Of a stretch of 64,000 nt of DNA, positions 16,240-25,500 are shown in pieces. The stretch is taken from positions 1,347,777 to 1,411,776 of the forward strand of contig NZ_CP019335.1 in NCBI RefSeq assembly GCF_002813915.1, in the 5' to 3' direction. The notes below the pieces were generated by a model that ran no database searches, was not told the origin of the DNA, and was given only the letters and a program-made list of their open reading frames with translations. Position numbers and translations under genes: made by a program. The DNA is from Tenacibaculum sp. SZ-18. Lineage in GTDB: Bacteria; Bacteroidota; Bacteroidia; Flavobacteriales; Flavobacteriaceae. The first letter of the stretch is position 1. The number at the start of each line of letters is the position of its first letter.

Positions 16240-17259
16240 CTATTTGTTTTGTCCAAAGTTTGTAGCCTTAATAAAATCTGTAATTAAGTAACTTATAAAT
16301 TTCCCAACTTGAGTTGTAGCCGTATTTTCATTAGAAACAGATGGCGCTCCTTCACATATATGTAAATAAGATGCGTTTTCATGTTTTCCAAAGTAATTTA
16401 CGAACTGTCTTGTTTGTTTCGGAGTAAAACCACTCGGAGTCATTGCGCTGCTTGGAAAGTATTGAATACAATCTAAGTCTATTTCAATACCAAATGATTT
16501 TTCAGAAACAAAGTTTAAAGCTCGTTGCAATTCACTATTAAAAGATGTAGTTTGATACACTTCCATTTCTTCATACATGTTATAATCTAAATTAATATGA
16601 TCATGTATGTATTCGAATATATATTGTGGAGTATAATTTTCATGTAAACCAAACATGAAATACTTATCGAGAAATTGATTTTTTAAAGCATACGAAAACC
16701 CATTCCCACTATGACGTTCTTCTAACTTTCTTAAATCAGTATGTGCATCAAGATTCACCACATTTATGGCATCTTTTTTTGCTTCAGATAATCCTTTTAA
16801 ATTTCCATAAGCATTGTTATGTCCACCTCCGATAATAATCGGTGTTTTTCCGCTTGAAGAAATTATTCTAATCCATTTCGAAAGTTCAGTATCTATGGCT
16901 TCAACAAGTTCATTTCCCTTTTTTCGATCGGAAGGATTAAAATTCGCAACTTCATTCAAGAAATCCAAATATCCTAGTACCAAAATCTCAGTCCCATTTA
17001 TAAACTGATTTTGTTGTGTATTCAGTAAAGCTTTTAACGCAGGAATAAATGCTGTATGAGCACCAGGATTTCCATAATTCATCTGCACACCGATATCTTC
17101 AGGAATACCAATAATAACGAATTTGGCATTTGAGCTGTTCAATTCGTCTTCAACGTTCTTATTATTAGAAATACATTGAACATATTCACCCAATTTTGTT
17201 TCTCCATTTCTAGTGGAAACAAACTCATTAATATTTTCTTGAGAAAAAGTTTGTAACAT
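16240..17259 (-). CDS. hutG: Formimidoylglutamase (arginase family)
   Basis: Hydrolyses N-formimidoylglutamate to glutamate and formamide, the last step of one histidine degradation route. The 339-residue protein has the dimanganese motifs of ureohydrolases: GGGHNN (His147), DAHTD (Asp171, His173, Asp175) and EIDLDC (Asp261, Asp263). It follows hutI by 2 bases on the same strand, and this pairing, not the motifs alone, separates it from arginase or agmatinase. hutH and hutU are not in the window. Confidence 0.88.
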   Translation of the reverse strand: MLQTFSQENINEFVSTRNGETKLGEYVQCISNNKNVEDELNSSNAKFVIIGIPEDIGVQMNYGNPGAHTAFIPALKALLNTQQNQFINGTEILVLGYLDFLNEVANFNPSDRKKGNELVEAIDTELSKWIRIISSSGKTPIIIGGGHNNAYGNLKGLSEAKKDAINVVNLDAHTDLRKLEERHSGNGFSYALKNQFLDKYFMFGLHENYTPQYIFEYIHDHINLDYNMYEEMEVYQTTSFNSELQRALNFVSEKSFGIEIDLDCIQYFPSSAMTPSGFTPKQTRQFVNYFGKHENASYLHICEGAPSVSNENTATTQVGKFISYLITDFIKATNFGQNK

Positions 17260-17261
17260 GA

Positions 17262-18497
17262 TTAGATACGTTTTCCGTTAAGATATACAGATTCAATTAC
17301 ATTAGAACCGAAGCTGTATGGTAAATATCCATATGAAGGAATTTCTTTCGTGATAAAGAAATTTGCTTTTTTTCCTTTTGTGATAGAACCAACTTCGTTA
17401 GATAAGTCCATTGCATATGCTCCGTTTATAGTTGCTGCATTAATTGCTTCTTCCGGAGTCATTTTCATTTTTATACAAGCCGTAGAAACTACAAAATTCA
17501 TATTACCAGAAGGAGTTGAACCAGGATTATAATCCGTTGCTAAAGCTAATGGTAAATCAGCATTCATTATTTCTCTTGCTGGAGTATAAGGAATACTCAG
17601 AAAGTAAGAGCAAGAAGGTAGCGCTACAGGCATTGTATCACTTCCTTTTAAAGCTTCAATATCACTTTCAGTCATTATTTCTAAATGATCAACAGATAAA
17701 GCTCCTTTAGCAACACTTACTTGTAATCCTCCAATAGAGGTAAACTGATTCACATGAATTTTTGGAATTAATCCGTATTTTTTACCCGCATCAATTACTC
17801 TTCCTGTTTGTTCCACTGAAAAATATCCAGTTTCACAAAAAGCATCAATGAAATCAGCCAATTTCTCCTTAGCTATTTCAGGTAGCATTTCGTTAATAAT
17901 TAAATCAATATAGGCTTCTTTATTTTCTTTGTACTCAGATGGAAAGGCATGTGCTCCTAAAAATGTTGCTTTTATGGGTAAAGAAAAAGTTTCTCTTAAC
18001 TTTCTAATTACGCGAAGTATTTTTAGTTCAGCTTCAACAGTTAAACCATAACCAGATTTAATTTCAACTGCACCAGTTCCTAAACTTATGATTTCTTTTA
18101 GTCTTTTACTCGATTGCTCATACAATTCTTCTTCTGAAGTTTCTTGTAGTTTTTTTGCTGAATTTAAAATACCACCACCGCGATTGGCAATTTCTTCGTA
18201 AGTCAATCCATCAATTCTATCGACGAATTCCTGTTCTCTATTTCCAGCATAAACAATATGTGTATGACTATCACACCAAGAAGGAAATACCATTTTTCCT
18301 TTACAATCAACAATCATAGCACTTTGATAAGAAGGAATTTTGTTCATTGTACCATAATCAGCAATTCTATCATTTTCAATTACTAAAAACGCATTTTTAA
18401 GAGTTGGAAGACTCTTCATATCTTCACCAGAGACTTTCTGAATATTACTTTCTCTAACCTGAATTAATTCCTTGATATTTGTCAATATTGTTACCAT
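17262..18497 (-). CDS. hutI: Imidazolonepropionase
   Basis: Opens the imidazolone ring to N-formimidoylglutamate, the third step of histidine degradation. The 411-residue amidohydrolase shows the metal motif DSHTHIVYAG, the substrate block REQEF, the EIKSGYGL stretch, FLGAHAFP, the later DHLE, and ATDYNPGS with the metal-binding Asp. It is first in the hutI-hutG pair and lies 53 bases from the divergent DUF3995 gene. Confidence comes from the specific motifs and the neighbour. Confidence 0.93.
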   Translation of the reverse strand: MVTILTNIKELIQVRESNIQKVSGEDMKSLPTLKNAFLVIENDRIADYGTMNKIPSYQSAMIVDCKGKMVFPSWCDSHTHIVYAGNREQEFVDRIDGLTYEEIANRGGGILNSAKKLQETSEEELYEQSSKRLKEIISLGTGAVEIKSGYGLTVEAELKILRVIRKLRETFSLPIKATFLGAHAFPSEYKENKEAYIDLIINEMLPEIAKEKLADFIDAFCETGYFSVEQTGRVIDAGKKYGLIPKIHVNQFTSIGGLQVSVAKGALSVDHLEIMTESDIEALKGSDTMPVALPSCSYFLSIPYTPAREIMNADLPLALATDYNPGSTPSGNMNFVVSTACIKMKMTPEEAINAATINGAYAMDLSNEVGSITKGKKANFFITKEIPSYGYLPYSFGSNVIESVYLNGKRI

Positions 18498-18550
18498 AAA
18501 AGCTTTTTAACTTTGAGTAAAGACAAACTTACATTAAAAAACGAATTATT

Positions 18551-18982
18551 ATGGTATTTTTTCTAGGGATTACAAGTGGTTTCATATTTTTAGTCTTATC
18601 ACTTTTGCATGTGTATTGGGCTTTTGGAGGGGTTTATGCTTTAGGTGGAGTTATTCCTACAGCACAAAATGAAAATAAAGTTTTCAAAGCACCACCTTTC
18701 TTAACTTTTTTAGTAGCTGTATTTCTATTCTTAGTTGCATTGGTTTATGCAGACGCCGCTAAAGTTTATAAGGTTTCTTTTCTACCAAAGTTTTTGAAAG
18801 AATTTGGGGTAATTATTTTTTCCTCAATTTTTATTATTAGAGCTATAGGTGATTTTAAATATGTGGGCTTCTTTAAAAAAATAAAAGGAACAAAATTTGC
18901 TAAGAATGATTCAAAGTATTTTTCGCCTTTGTGTGTATTTCTAGGAATAGCTGGAATTTTAATTGTAATCTTGGGAAATTGA
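18551..18982 (+). CDS. DUF3995 membrane protein
   Basis: A 143-residue protein with four membrane helices (about 3-25, 48-70, 84-102, 125-141). The N-terminal LSLLHVYWAFGG followed by a short loop rich in small residues is the mark of DUF3995. These are small inner-membrane proteins of unknown function. It is divergent from hutI (53-base gap) and followed 28 bases later by the DinB-like gene on the same strand. Confidence 0.75.
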   Translation: MVFFLGITSGFIFLVLSLLHVYWAFGGVYALGGVIPTAQNENKVFKAPPFLTFLVAVFLFLVALVYADAAKVYKVSFLPKFLKEFGVIIFSSIFIIRAIGDFKYVGFFKKIKGTKFAKNDSKYFSPLCVFLGIAGILIVILGN

Positions 18983-19010
18983 TTAATTTAGTTGGAACAA
19001 ATATTTTTAA

Positions 19011-19517
19011 ATGATACCAACTACAGAATACGTACCGTATTACACACCATTTATTTCATTATTACCAGAATAAAATTCAATTATAGAGAATTTAGAAGCA
19101 GCACAAACTGATTTTGAAAACACACTTAGAAACATTTCAAAAGAAAAAGAGAACTTTGCTTATGCTGAGGGAAAATGGACTATAAAAGAACTTATTCAGC
19201 ATATTATTGATACTGAACGTGTTTTTTGTTATCGTGCACTGAGTTTTGCAAGAAATGATCAACAAGATTTACCGGGTTTTGACCAGGACTTATTTGTTGT
19301 TAATTCTGTTGCACAGCAAAGAGATTATAACGAATTGTTAGATGAAATGGATGTTTTAAGAAAAGGAACTATTCAATTATTTAAAAGTTTTACTCACGAT
19401 GATTTACTAAAAACAGGAACAGGTTCAGGAAATAAGATTTCTGTGAGAGCCTTAGGAATGGTTCTGGCTGGTCATCAACAACACCATTTAAATGTTGTAA
19501 AAGAGCGTTATTTATAA
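19011..19517 (+). pseudogene. DinB family protein with an in-frame TAA at codon 21
   Basis: From ATG at 19011 the frame reads MIPTTEYVPYYTPFISLLPE, then TAA at 19071-19073, then continues without a break as NSIIENLEAAQTDFENTL through GKWTIKELIQHIIDTERVF and ends GHQQHHLNVVKERYL, 169 codons in all. This is a complete DinB four-helix protein with the metal-binding His residues (LIQHI; GHQQHH). DinB relatives often read PEEN here, so a single GAA to TAA change is the simplest cause. No start codon exists between the stop and 19335 that would save the domain. DinB proteins are thiol- or metal-dependent enzymes of mostly unknown substrate. Confidence 0.82.
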
Positions 19518-19529
19518 AGTTGTCATATT

Positions 19530-19901
19530 TTGAGATTTAAATACTTACTCTTTTTGATTCTAATTTTTCCTATGTCAGGTTGTCTTGACTTAAGGGATTG
19601 TACTAATGAAGTATATGGGATATATAAATGTGAAAACAATCTAGATGCTGAGAATTTTTTGTTATTGAACAAGGATGGAACATTTGAACATATTTATAGG
19701 GAGAAAGACATTGAATTGAAACATATAGGCAATTGGAAACGAATTGAGAATAGTTGTATTTTAGAATTTAGTGAATGGTATAATTATAACGAGTTAGGAA
19801 ATAATTTTGAAAAACAAGGTAATGGTGTTCTTTGGATAAATCGTAATTTTCTTGATATATCACCAGATGGAGAAACCGAAACAAGTTTCATTAAAGATTA
19901 A
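19530..19901 (+). CDS. Small lipoprotein of unknown function
   Basis: A 123-residue protein starting with TTG. The N-terminal FKYLLFLILIFPMSGC is a lipoprotein signal with the lipidated Cys at about residue 18. The mature part is short and beta-rich (YGIYKCENN, LLLNKDGTFEHIY, IGNWKRIENSCILEF), the pattern of small lipocalin-like or DUF4488-like proteins whose strands repeat G-x-W. I do not recognise a family with confidence. It follows the damaged DinB gene by 12 bases. A TTG start is required, since no ATG precedes the signal. Confidence 0.6.
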   Translation: MRFKYLLFLILIFPMSGCLDLRDCTNEVYGIYKCENNLDAENFLLLNKDGTFEHIYREKDIELKHIGNWKRIENSCILEFSEWYNYNELGNNFEKQGNGVLWINRNFLDISPDGETETSFIKD

Positions 19902-19920
19902 TTTCAAATATCATAAAATA

Positions 19921-20790
19921 TTAAAATAACTCAATAGCATAATGCTGCTTAAATTCTTTATTTACAGGTAATTCAATAATTCCGTCTTTATTGGTAAAGT
20001 CTTGATTCGTATTTTCTAAATCAGCTGCTCCCATCCATGGCTCAAAACAAATAAACGGCGCATCTTTTTTTGTCCAAAAGGCAAAGTATTCCCAGTTTGA
20101 GCAATGAAAGTTAATTCCATGCTTATGTCTCGAAGATTGTAATGAAATGATATTCGATTTAATATTCTTATAGATTAAAGCATCATCTTCAAATAAAGTA
20201 TAATCAAGAGAAAGTTGAGTAGGTAATTCTATAGATGCGGGCTTTTCTATTCGTAATCCATTTTCTTTATTTAATGAATATTGAAGAGGTTTCTCTTGAT
20301 ATTGAAATTCTATATAATAATCAGCAAATGAAGTATCATTTACTATTGGACATTTAAAAGCTGGATGTGCTCCGATTGAAAAGAATATAGACTGTTTATC
20401 AATATTTATAACTTGATAGGTTATTTCCAAAATATTTGCCTTCAATTCATAGGTAATTTGTAGCTTAAATTTATAAGGATATATTTCTAAGGTTTTTTCA
20501 GAAAAAGCTAATTCAAACAGTGCTTTATTCTCAGACTGAGAAATAATTACAAATTTGTTATCGCGAGCAAATCCATGTTGTGGTAAATGATATTCTTTAT
20601 TTGCAACATAATAGGTATGATCTTTTAATTTTCCAACAATAGGAAATAGAATAGGAGCGTGGCGTTTCCAGAACTTAGGATCCCCGAGCCATAGATAATC
20701 TAATTGAGTTTCTTTTGAATAAAGTTTAGTTAATTCTGCTCCAAATAATGCGATATTTGCTTTAATTTTATCGTTTTCTAATACAATCAT
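19921..20790 (-). CDS. Aldose 1-epimerase family protein
   Basis: A 289-residue galactose-mutarotase-fold protein. Recognisable blocks are PILFPIVGKLKDHTYY, PQHGFARDNKF (conserved His and Arg), GAHPAFKCP (second catalytic-type His) and CFEPWMG (Glu). This is the LacX/YeaD-like branch that acts on, or binds, hexose or hexose phosphate rather than classical GalM. The start MIVLEND is used, because an upstream in-frame Met would lie within the terminator hairpin of the preceding gene. The substrate is unknown. Confidence 0.82.
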   Translation of the reverse strand: MIVLENDKIKANIALFGAELTKLYSKETQLDYLWLGDPKFWKRHAPILFPIVGKLKDHTYYVANKEYHLPQHGFARDNKFVIISQSENKALFELAFSEKTLEIYPYKFKLQITYELKANILEITYQVINIDKQSIFFSIGAHPAFKCPIVNDTSFADYYIEFQYQEKPLQYSLNKENGLRIEKPASIELPTQLSLDYTLFEDDALIYKNIKSNIISLQSSRHKHGINFHCSNWEYFAFWTKKDAPFICFEPWMGAADLENTNQDFTNKDGIIELPVNKEFKQHYAIELF

Positions 20791-20811
20791 TTCTTTTTCT
20801 TTGAAATAAAA

Positions 20812-20836
20812 AATCCTTACCAATAAGGTAAGGATT
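20812..20836 (-). terminator. Terminator of the deaminase gene
   Basis: Perfect 10-base stem AATCCTTACC / GGTAAGGATT with a 5-base loop, followed on the minus strand by a T-run. It lies between the deaminase and the epimerase gene and shows they are separate units. Confidence 0.85.
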
Positions 20837-20843
20837 ATAAATT

Positions 20844-21317
20844 TTAATATTCGATTTTATCGTCTTTTTCTGACCACTTTTGAAATGGCTCTAATGCGAT
20901 ATCTCTTCCTATTTGTTCAAAAGGAATACTTCTTTTCTCGTATGGTAAAGGAATTTCTTTATAAATGAATTCATCATCAAATCCAATATTGGCAGCATCC
21001 ACTTGATTACTTCCATAATAAACCTTATCTGGTCTTGCCCAGTAAATTGCTCCTAAACACATCGGACAAGGTTCACAAGAGGTATATACAATACAACCGT
21101 CTAATTGAAAAGTTCCTAAGTTTTTACAAGCATCTCTAATGGCAGTAACTTCTGCATGTGCTGTAGGATCATTTGTTGATGTAACTTTATTATTTCCGCG
21201 ACCAACAATTTCTCCGTCTTTAACAATAATACATCCAAACGGACCACCTTCATTGTTTTGCATTCCTCTTAAAGCAGCTTTTACTGCTTCGCTCATATAT
21301 TCTTCGTGTGTATTCAT
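20844..21317 (-). CDS. Nucleoside/base deaminase, guanine deaminase type
   Basis: A 157-residue zinc deaminase. The zinc site is His54 in TAHAEV with the catalytic Glu56, plus Cys84 and Cys87 in SCEPCPMCLGA. The overall length, the GGPFGCIIV start and the tail ending KIEY match the small GuaD guanine deaminases more than TadA. Guanine deaminase turns guanine to xanthine. TadA is the main alternative, but it normally lacks this C-terminal helix and tail. It is a single gene ended by a strong hairpin. Confidence 0.8.
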   Translation of the reverse strand: MNTHEEYMSEAVKAALRGMQNNEGGPFGCIIVKDGEIVGRGNNKVTSTNDPTAHAEVTAIRDACKNLGTFQLDGCIVYTSCEPCPMCLGAIYWARPDKVYYGSNQVDAANIGFDDEFIYKEIPLPYEKRSIPFEQIGRDIALEPFQKWSEKDDKIEY

Positions 21318-21359
21318 GTTTTTATTTTAAAGAAAAAAGGGCAACAAAAATAGCAGATT

Positions 21360-22514
21360 TTATAATACGAAATCATTTTCGAGCCTTCTTTTCCAAAAAA
21401 TCGAATTTATCCAACGTGTTTCTGCTCCATAAAAAATATTCTTATGTTTTAAATAGTGCGCCCAAACGGATTCTATTTGTGAATTATATTGTTTTGAAAA
21501 TTGATCCATTTTTTCAGAGTCGGATAAATCGGAAAGTTGATATGTTTTCAATAATTCAGAAACTTGCATGGCATTAGCCATGGCATTAAACATTCCTTGA
21601 GAAGACAAAGGATCAAAACTTATAGCAGCATCACCTAATGCCAACCATTTTTGACCAACTACCGTATTTAGTTTTGTAGAATTAGCACTTACCACACCAT
21701 GAAATTCAACTTCGTCAGTATCATGCTCTACTAGTTTATTAATAGTATTGTTCTTTCGTAAAAGCTGCGAAAATGAGTTAAAGTTTTTGAATACTTTTTT
21801 ATCAAATATATCTGAATCTGTTTGATAAGAAATTACCCGTTTGTTTTCCGGTAAAACCGCAGAATACCACCAGCCAAATTCATCACTTATAATAGAACTC
21901 ATAGTGTTTTTAGAAGTATTTGGTACTGTTAACCAACAAGATATTAAAGAATCAAAATGTGTTCTTTTTATACTTAAACTTCTAGCAAAATGAGAATTTC
22001 TGCCTGTAGCATCTAATACAAAATTAGCATCAATAGTAATTGATGTTCTGTTTTTAGGATTATCCTTTTTACAAATAATCTTCCATTTTTGGTTAGAATA
22101 CTCACTGCTGAATAATCGATATCCCCAAAATCCATTTACACCTTTTTCCAAGACTTTTTCTCTTAGAAATTTGCCTAATTTTTTGCGGTCAACACTTTTA
22201 GATAATCCATCTGGGTTTCTCAAATGATCAAGTATTTGTAATTGATCACTTCCCCAGTAGGATTGCATTCCTAAATTATTTAGAAATAAGTTTTTATATT
22301 GATTATCATTTAAAGAAAATCCAAGAGCATTAAAAATACGGTGTGTAGCTGGAGCCAAAGATTCTCCAACTTTATTTACTGGTTCTTTTAGTTTATCTAT
22401 TAATGTTACATTATAGGTTTCAGATAAAGAAATGGCAGCAATGCAACCCGCAATGCCGCCACCTATAATTAAGAATTCTGTATTATGATTTATGTTCATA
22501 GTACAATTGTTCAT
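21360..22514 (-). CDS. LodB-type FAD-dependent oxidoreductase (CTQ maturation)
   Basis: A 384-residue flavoprotein with the dinucleotide-binding motif IIGGGIAGC (16-24), the VGESLAP block typical of flavin halogenase-like enzymes, and the late GDAAISFDPLSSQGM motif. The halogenase WxWxIP motif is absent, so it is not expected to halogenate. Its start overlaps the stop of the upstream LodA-like gene by one base (TAATG). In Marinomonas, LodB is needed to build the cysteine tryptophylquinone of LodA; the coupling here argues for the same job. It is cytoplasmic, with no signal peptide. Confidence 0.88.
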   Translation of the reverse strand: MNNCTMNINHNTEFLIIGGGIAGCIAAISLSETYNVTLIDKLKEPVNKVGESLAPATHRIFNALGFSLNDNQYKNLFLNNLGMQSYWGSDQLQILDHLRNPDGLSKSVDRKKLGKFLREKVLEKGVNGFWGYRLFSSEYSNQKWKIICKKDNPKNRTSITIDANFVLDATGRNSHFARSLSIKRTHFDSLISCWLTVPNTSKNTMSSIISDEFGWWYSAVLPENKRVISYQTDSDIFDKKVFKNFNSFSQLLRKNNTINKLVEHDTDEVEFHGVVSANSTKLNTVVGQKWLALGDAAISFDPLSSQGMFNAMANAMQVSELLKTYQLSDLSDSEKMDQFSKQYNSQIESVWAHYLKHKNIFYGAETRWINSIFWKRRLENDFVL

Positions 22515-25500
22515 TATTTTGGAATAAACCTCGAGAAACGAGTCATTTTTTCAGGAATACCAACTGTTGTTTTCTTAGGAATTATACCTTGATGAGAATT
22601 ACTCTTGACTCTATTGATAGTATGCAACTTTGAAGCTAGTAAGCTTATCATTTGAATAATATTTGGTGTCTGAGTATAGTCTTTAGTTAACTCATTTTTC
22701 ACTAGAGTAATTAAATCATTTTGAGTTCGTTTTAATAGCAATTCTTCATTCAGTAAATTTTTGTGAGACAAATTATCCATTGCAGATAATAGTAAATCTT
22801 TAGAGTCATTATTTAATGTTTCAATTCCTGATGTAATCATTAAATCATCTAAAGTAGCTCTAAGTAAAGCTTGTTCTTGTTCTGGAGTAGGCGTAATTCC
22901 AACTTGCATTTCTTCTGGGAAATTTGGATCATTTAAAACTCCAGGTCGTTTTTGAACAACAGCAAGTTTATCAAAATACTTAACCATGCTGTTAATTTGA
23001 TTCGTGTAGTTTGGAGCAGCGCCATCCAACGGAAGATCACTCAGCCAATCGGCTCTATCCGCAAAAGCTTCCATACGAGTTTCTTCAGCTAAGCTTTTAT
23101 CTATTGTTTGATCGTATCGTTTTTCATCTAAAATATTATTAGGAACTCTTGCAGGCCAAAACGTAGGTAAATACGGATCATAAGTTGTAGTATATCCATC
23201 TCTACAACTTGCAGTATCCGTTTGCCAAGGAATTGCCATCCAACGTGTGATTCCACCAGCAACTTGTCCTCCTAATATTGGACCTTTTGCCAAGGTTAAT
23301 GTATCACTATTCATTGTTGGTCCGTAATAAACATTATTTACAGGGGGAGTAGCTTTTGCATGTTTCACTCTAAACGGAGCCATATACATTCCAGAGGAAC
23401 GCATAGGCCAAGTCATTTCACAACCAGGATGGAATGCATCTGCTAAACAAAAATCCATTGCAGCTTTAGTTAACATATCAGGCTGTTCATGAACAGGTAA
23501 ATCATCTATGGTTTTTTGTTGTTCATGAAACGGACAACCTTCTGTATCCATATAATCAGCATCAAAATCTCCAGTTACCCATTGATCTAGAAACTCTAAT
23601 TGTAATTCTGATAAAGTAGCATGTTGACGCACAGATCCTGTTGAAGGAATACTAATCGCATCTCCATATAACCAAGGCCATAATTGAGGAGCTTCAGCAC
23701 CAGTAACATCAATTCTTCTAAAATTATTAGAAATAGTTCTTCTCATTTCTAAAAAGGCTGGAGATGGATTCCCAAGCTTCTTAACCCATTCTTTCGAAGT
23801 GTAATTGAATTGTCCTCCCCATCCAAAAGCTCCAGCAAATCCAGCATTTACCCATTGTAAATCTGTCATACGTTGAAATATTGGTAATATATCTTTTGTA
23901 AAAGAAGGACGTTGTGGTCTTGTTAACATTCCAGATTTTACAGCAACACTTCTCATTAAATCCCACATTGTTCTTACCGATTTTTGCATTGGAGCATAAT
24001 CTGGTGGAGCACAAACAACCCAGGCAGGATCAACCTTTAATTTTGTTCCATTATATTCAACTTCGGCAGTAATTGGTCCGTCAGAAGTATCATCATACCA
24101 TCCTTCATTATTGGCAAAAGTAATTGCGATATCACCGTCTATGTTTTCAGATTTTCCATGACCTCCCAACATGATTAGTCTTCCTTTTTCGTCAGTTCTC
24201 ATTTCACCTAAATACACTTTTTTAGATAAAAACTCACCTTCGAAAATTGGTCCATCTTGAATATTTGTACCAGAAATAGATTGTGCACCACCATCAATTA
24301 ATAAGGTTTCACGATTTGGAACATTTATATTTCTTAAAAATGAAGGTGGAGCATCGGCAGCTTCAGGTATATCTAATGCCAATTGGAATTGATACCAAGA
24401 TGCTTTTTGATTCGCTAAATGTGAATGCCATGTGATATTTGCATTTTCAGCGGTTAGTTCTTTTATAGCTTTTCCAGCAGCGTTAAAACCATAGATTCTA
24501 AATTGTGCAGCTTGTCTTTTTAAAGCTCCTAATTCATCTCTATAAGCGTAAGGGTCTTCTTGTGCGATAGGTTCATCTGTTAATGGTCCTAGGAAATATT
24601 CGTTTTGACTATTTCCAACCCTCATTATTCCTATTGGTGGATAAATACCAGCAGTTATAATGCAATCATCATTCTCATCAGTATTTCCTTGAAACTCCGG
24701 ATTTCGCTCTTTTGGCTCTTCTAAAAGTTCTCCATTCGCTTGATGACGAGCTTCTGCGCTTGCAGCATAAACAACTTTTCTAACTTCTGCGATTGATCCT
24801 AATGGCTCATGTTGAGATAATGTTCTCCAAATATTAAAAGCTAAATTACTATCGAATTCTGCCTGACCGATAGCAGCAACGTTTTGTTGAGGTAAATGAA
24901 GTTTTGCTATACAGATGTATGGACTTTCTTCAGTACTCCAAACTACTTGAGCATCATCAATAGGCATTGTTTCAGGATTTGTTCTTAATTGAATTTCAAA
25001 TCTGAACGTAGCATCACCTTGTAGTAAACGTTTTTCAAGATCGATTTTTAAGTAATCATTTTCATTAAACGGAGTTCCTTTATATGTATTTTCTGGAACC
25101 AAACGATATTTTACAATTTGGTTATCTCCTAATTTAAAAGGAAGTATCGCCCAGTAACTTGCACTTAAAACACTCGCTTCTTCTTTAGTCATTGCTTGAA
25201 GAATTGCAGCAAGCTCTGGATGTTTTTCGATATAAGAATCATAATCTCTATCAATTACACCAGCCGTTGTGAAACTACACATTTGTTGCGCGTCTCTTGC
25301 AAAAAATCGATCAATATTTTGCATAATGAAATCCGCATTTGTTCCACCATCTAAAATATTTTCACCATCCACTCCAAAAAGTTTAAGTCCAACACCCAAA
25401 GTAGAATGTAAATCCGGTGAAGTAGGAGTAGTGTCACTAGAAAATCGAACAGCACATTCGTAAGAATTTCCAGCAAATATTCCTAGTTTGAAGCGTTCTT

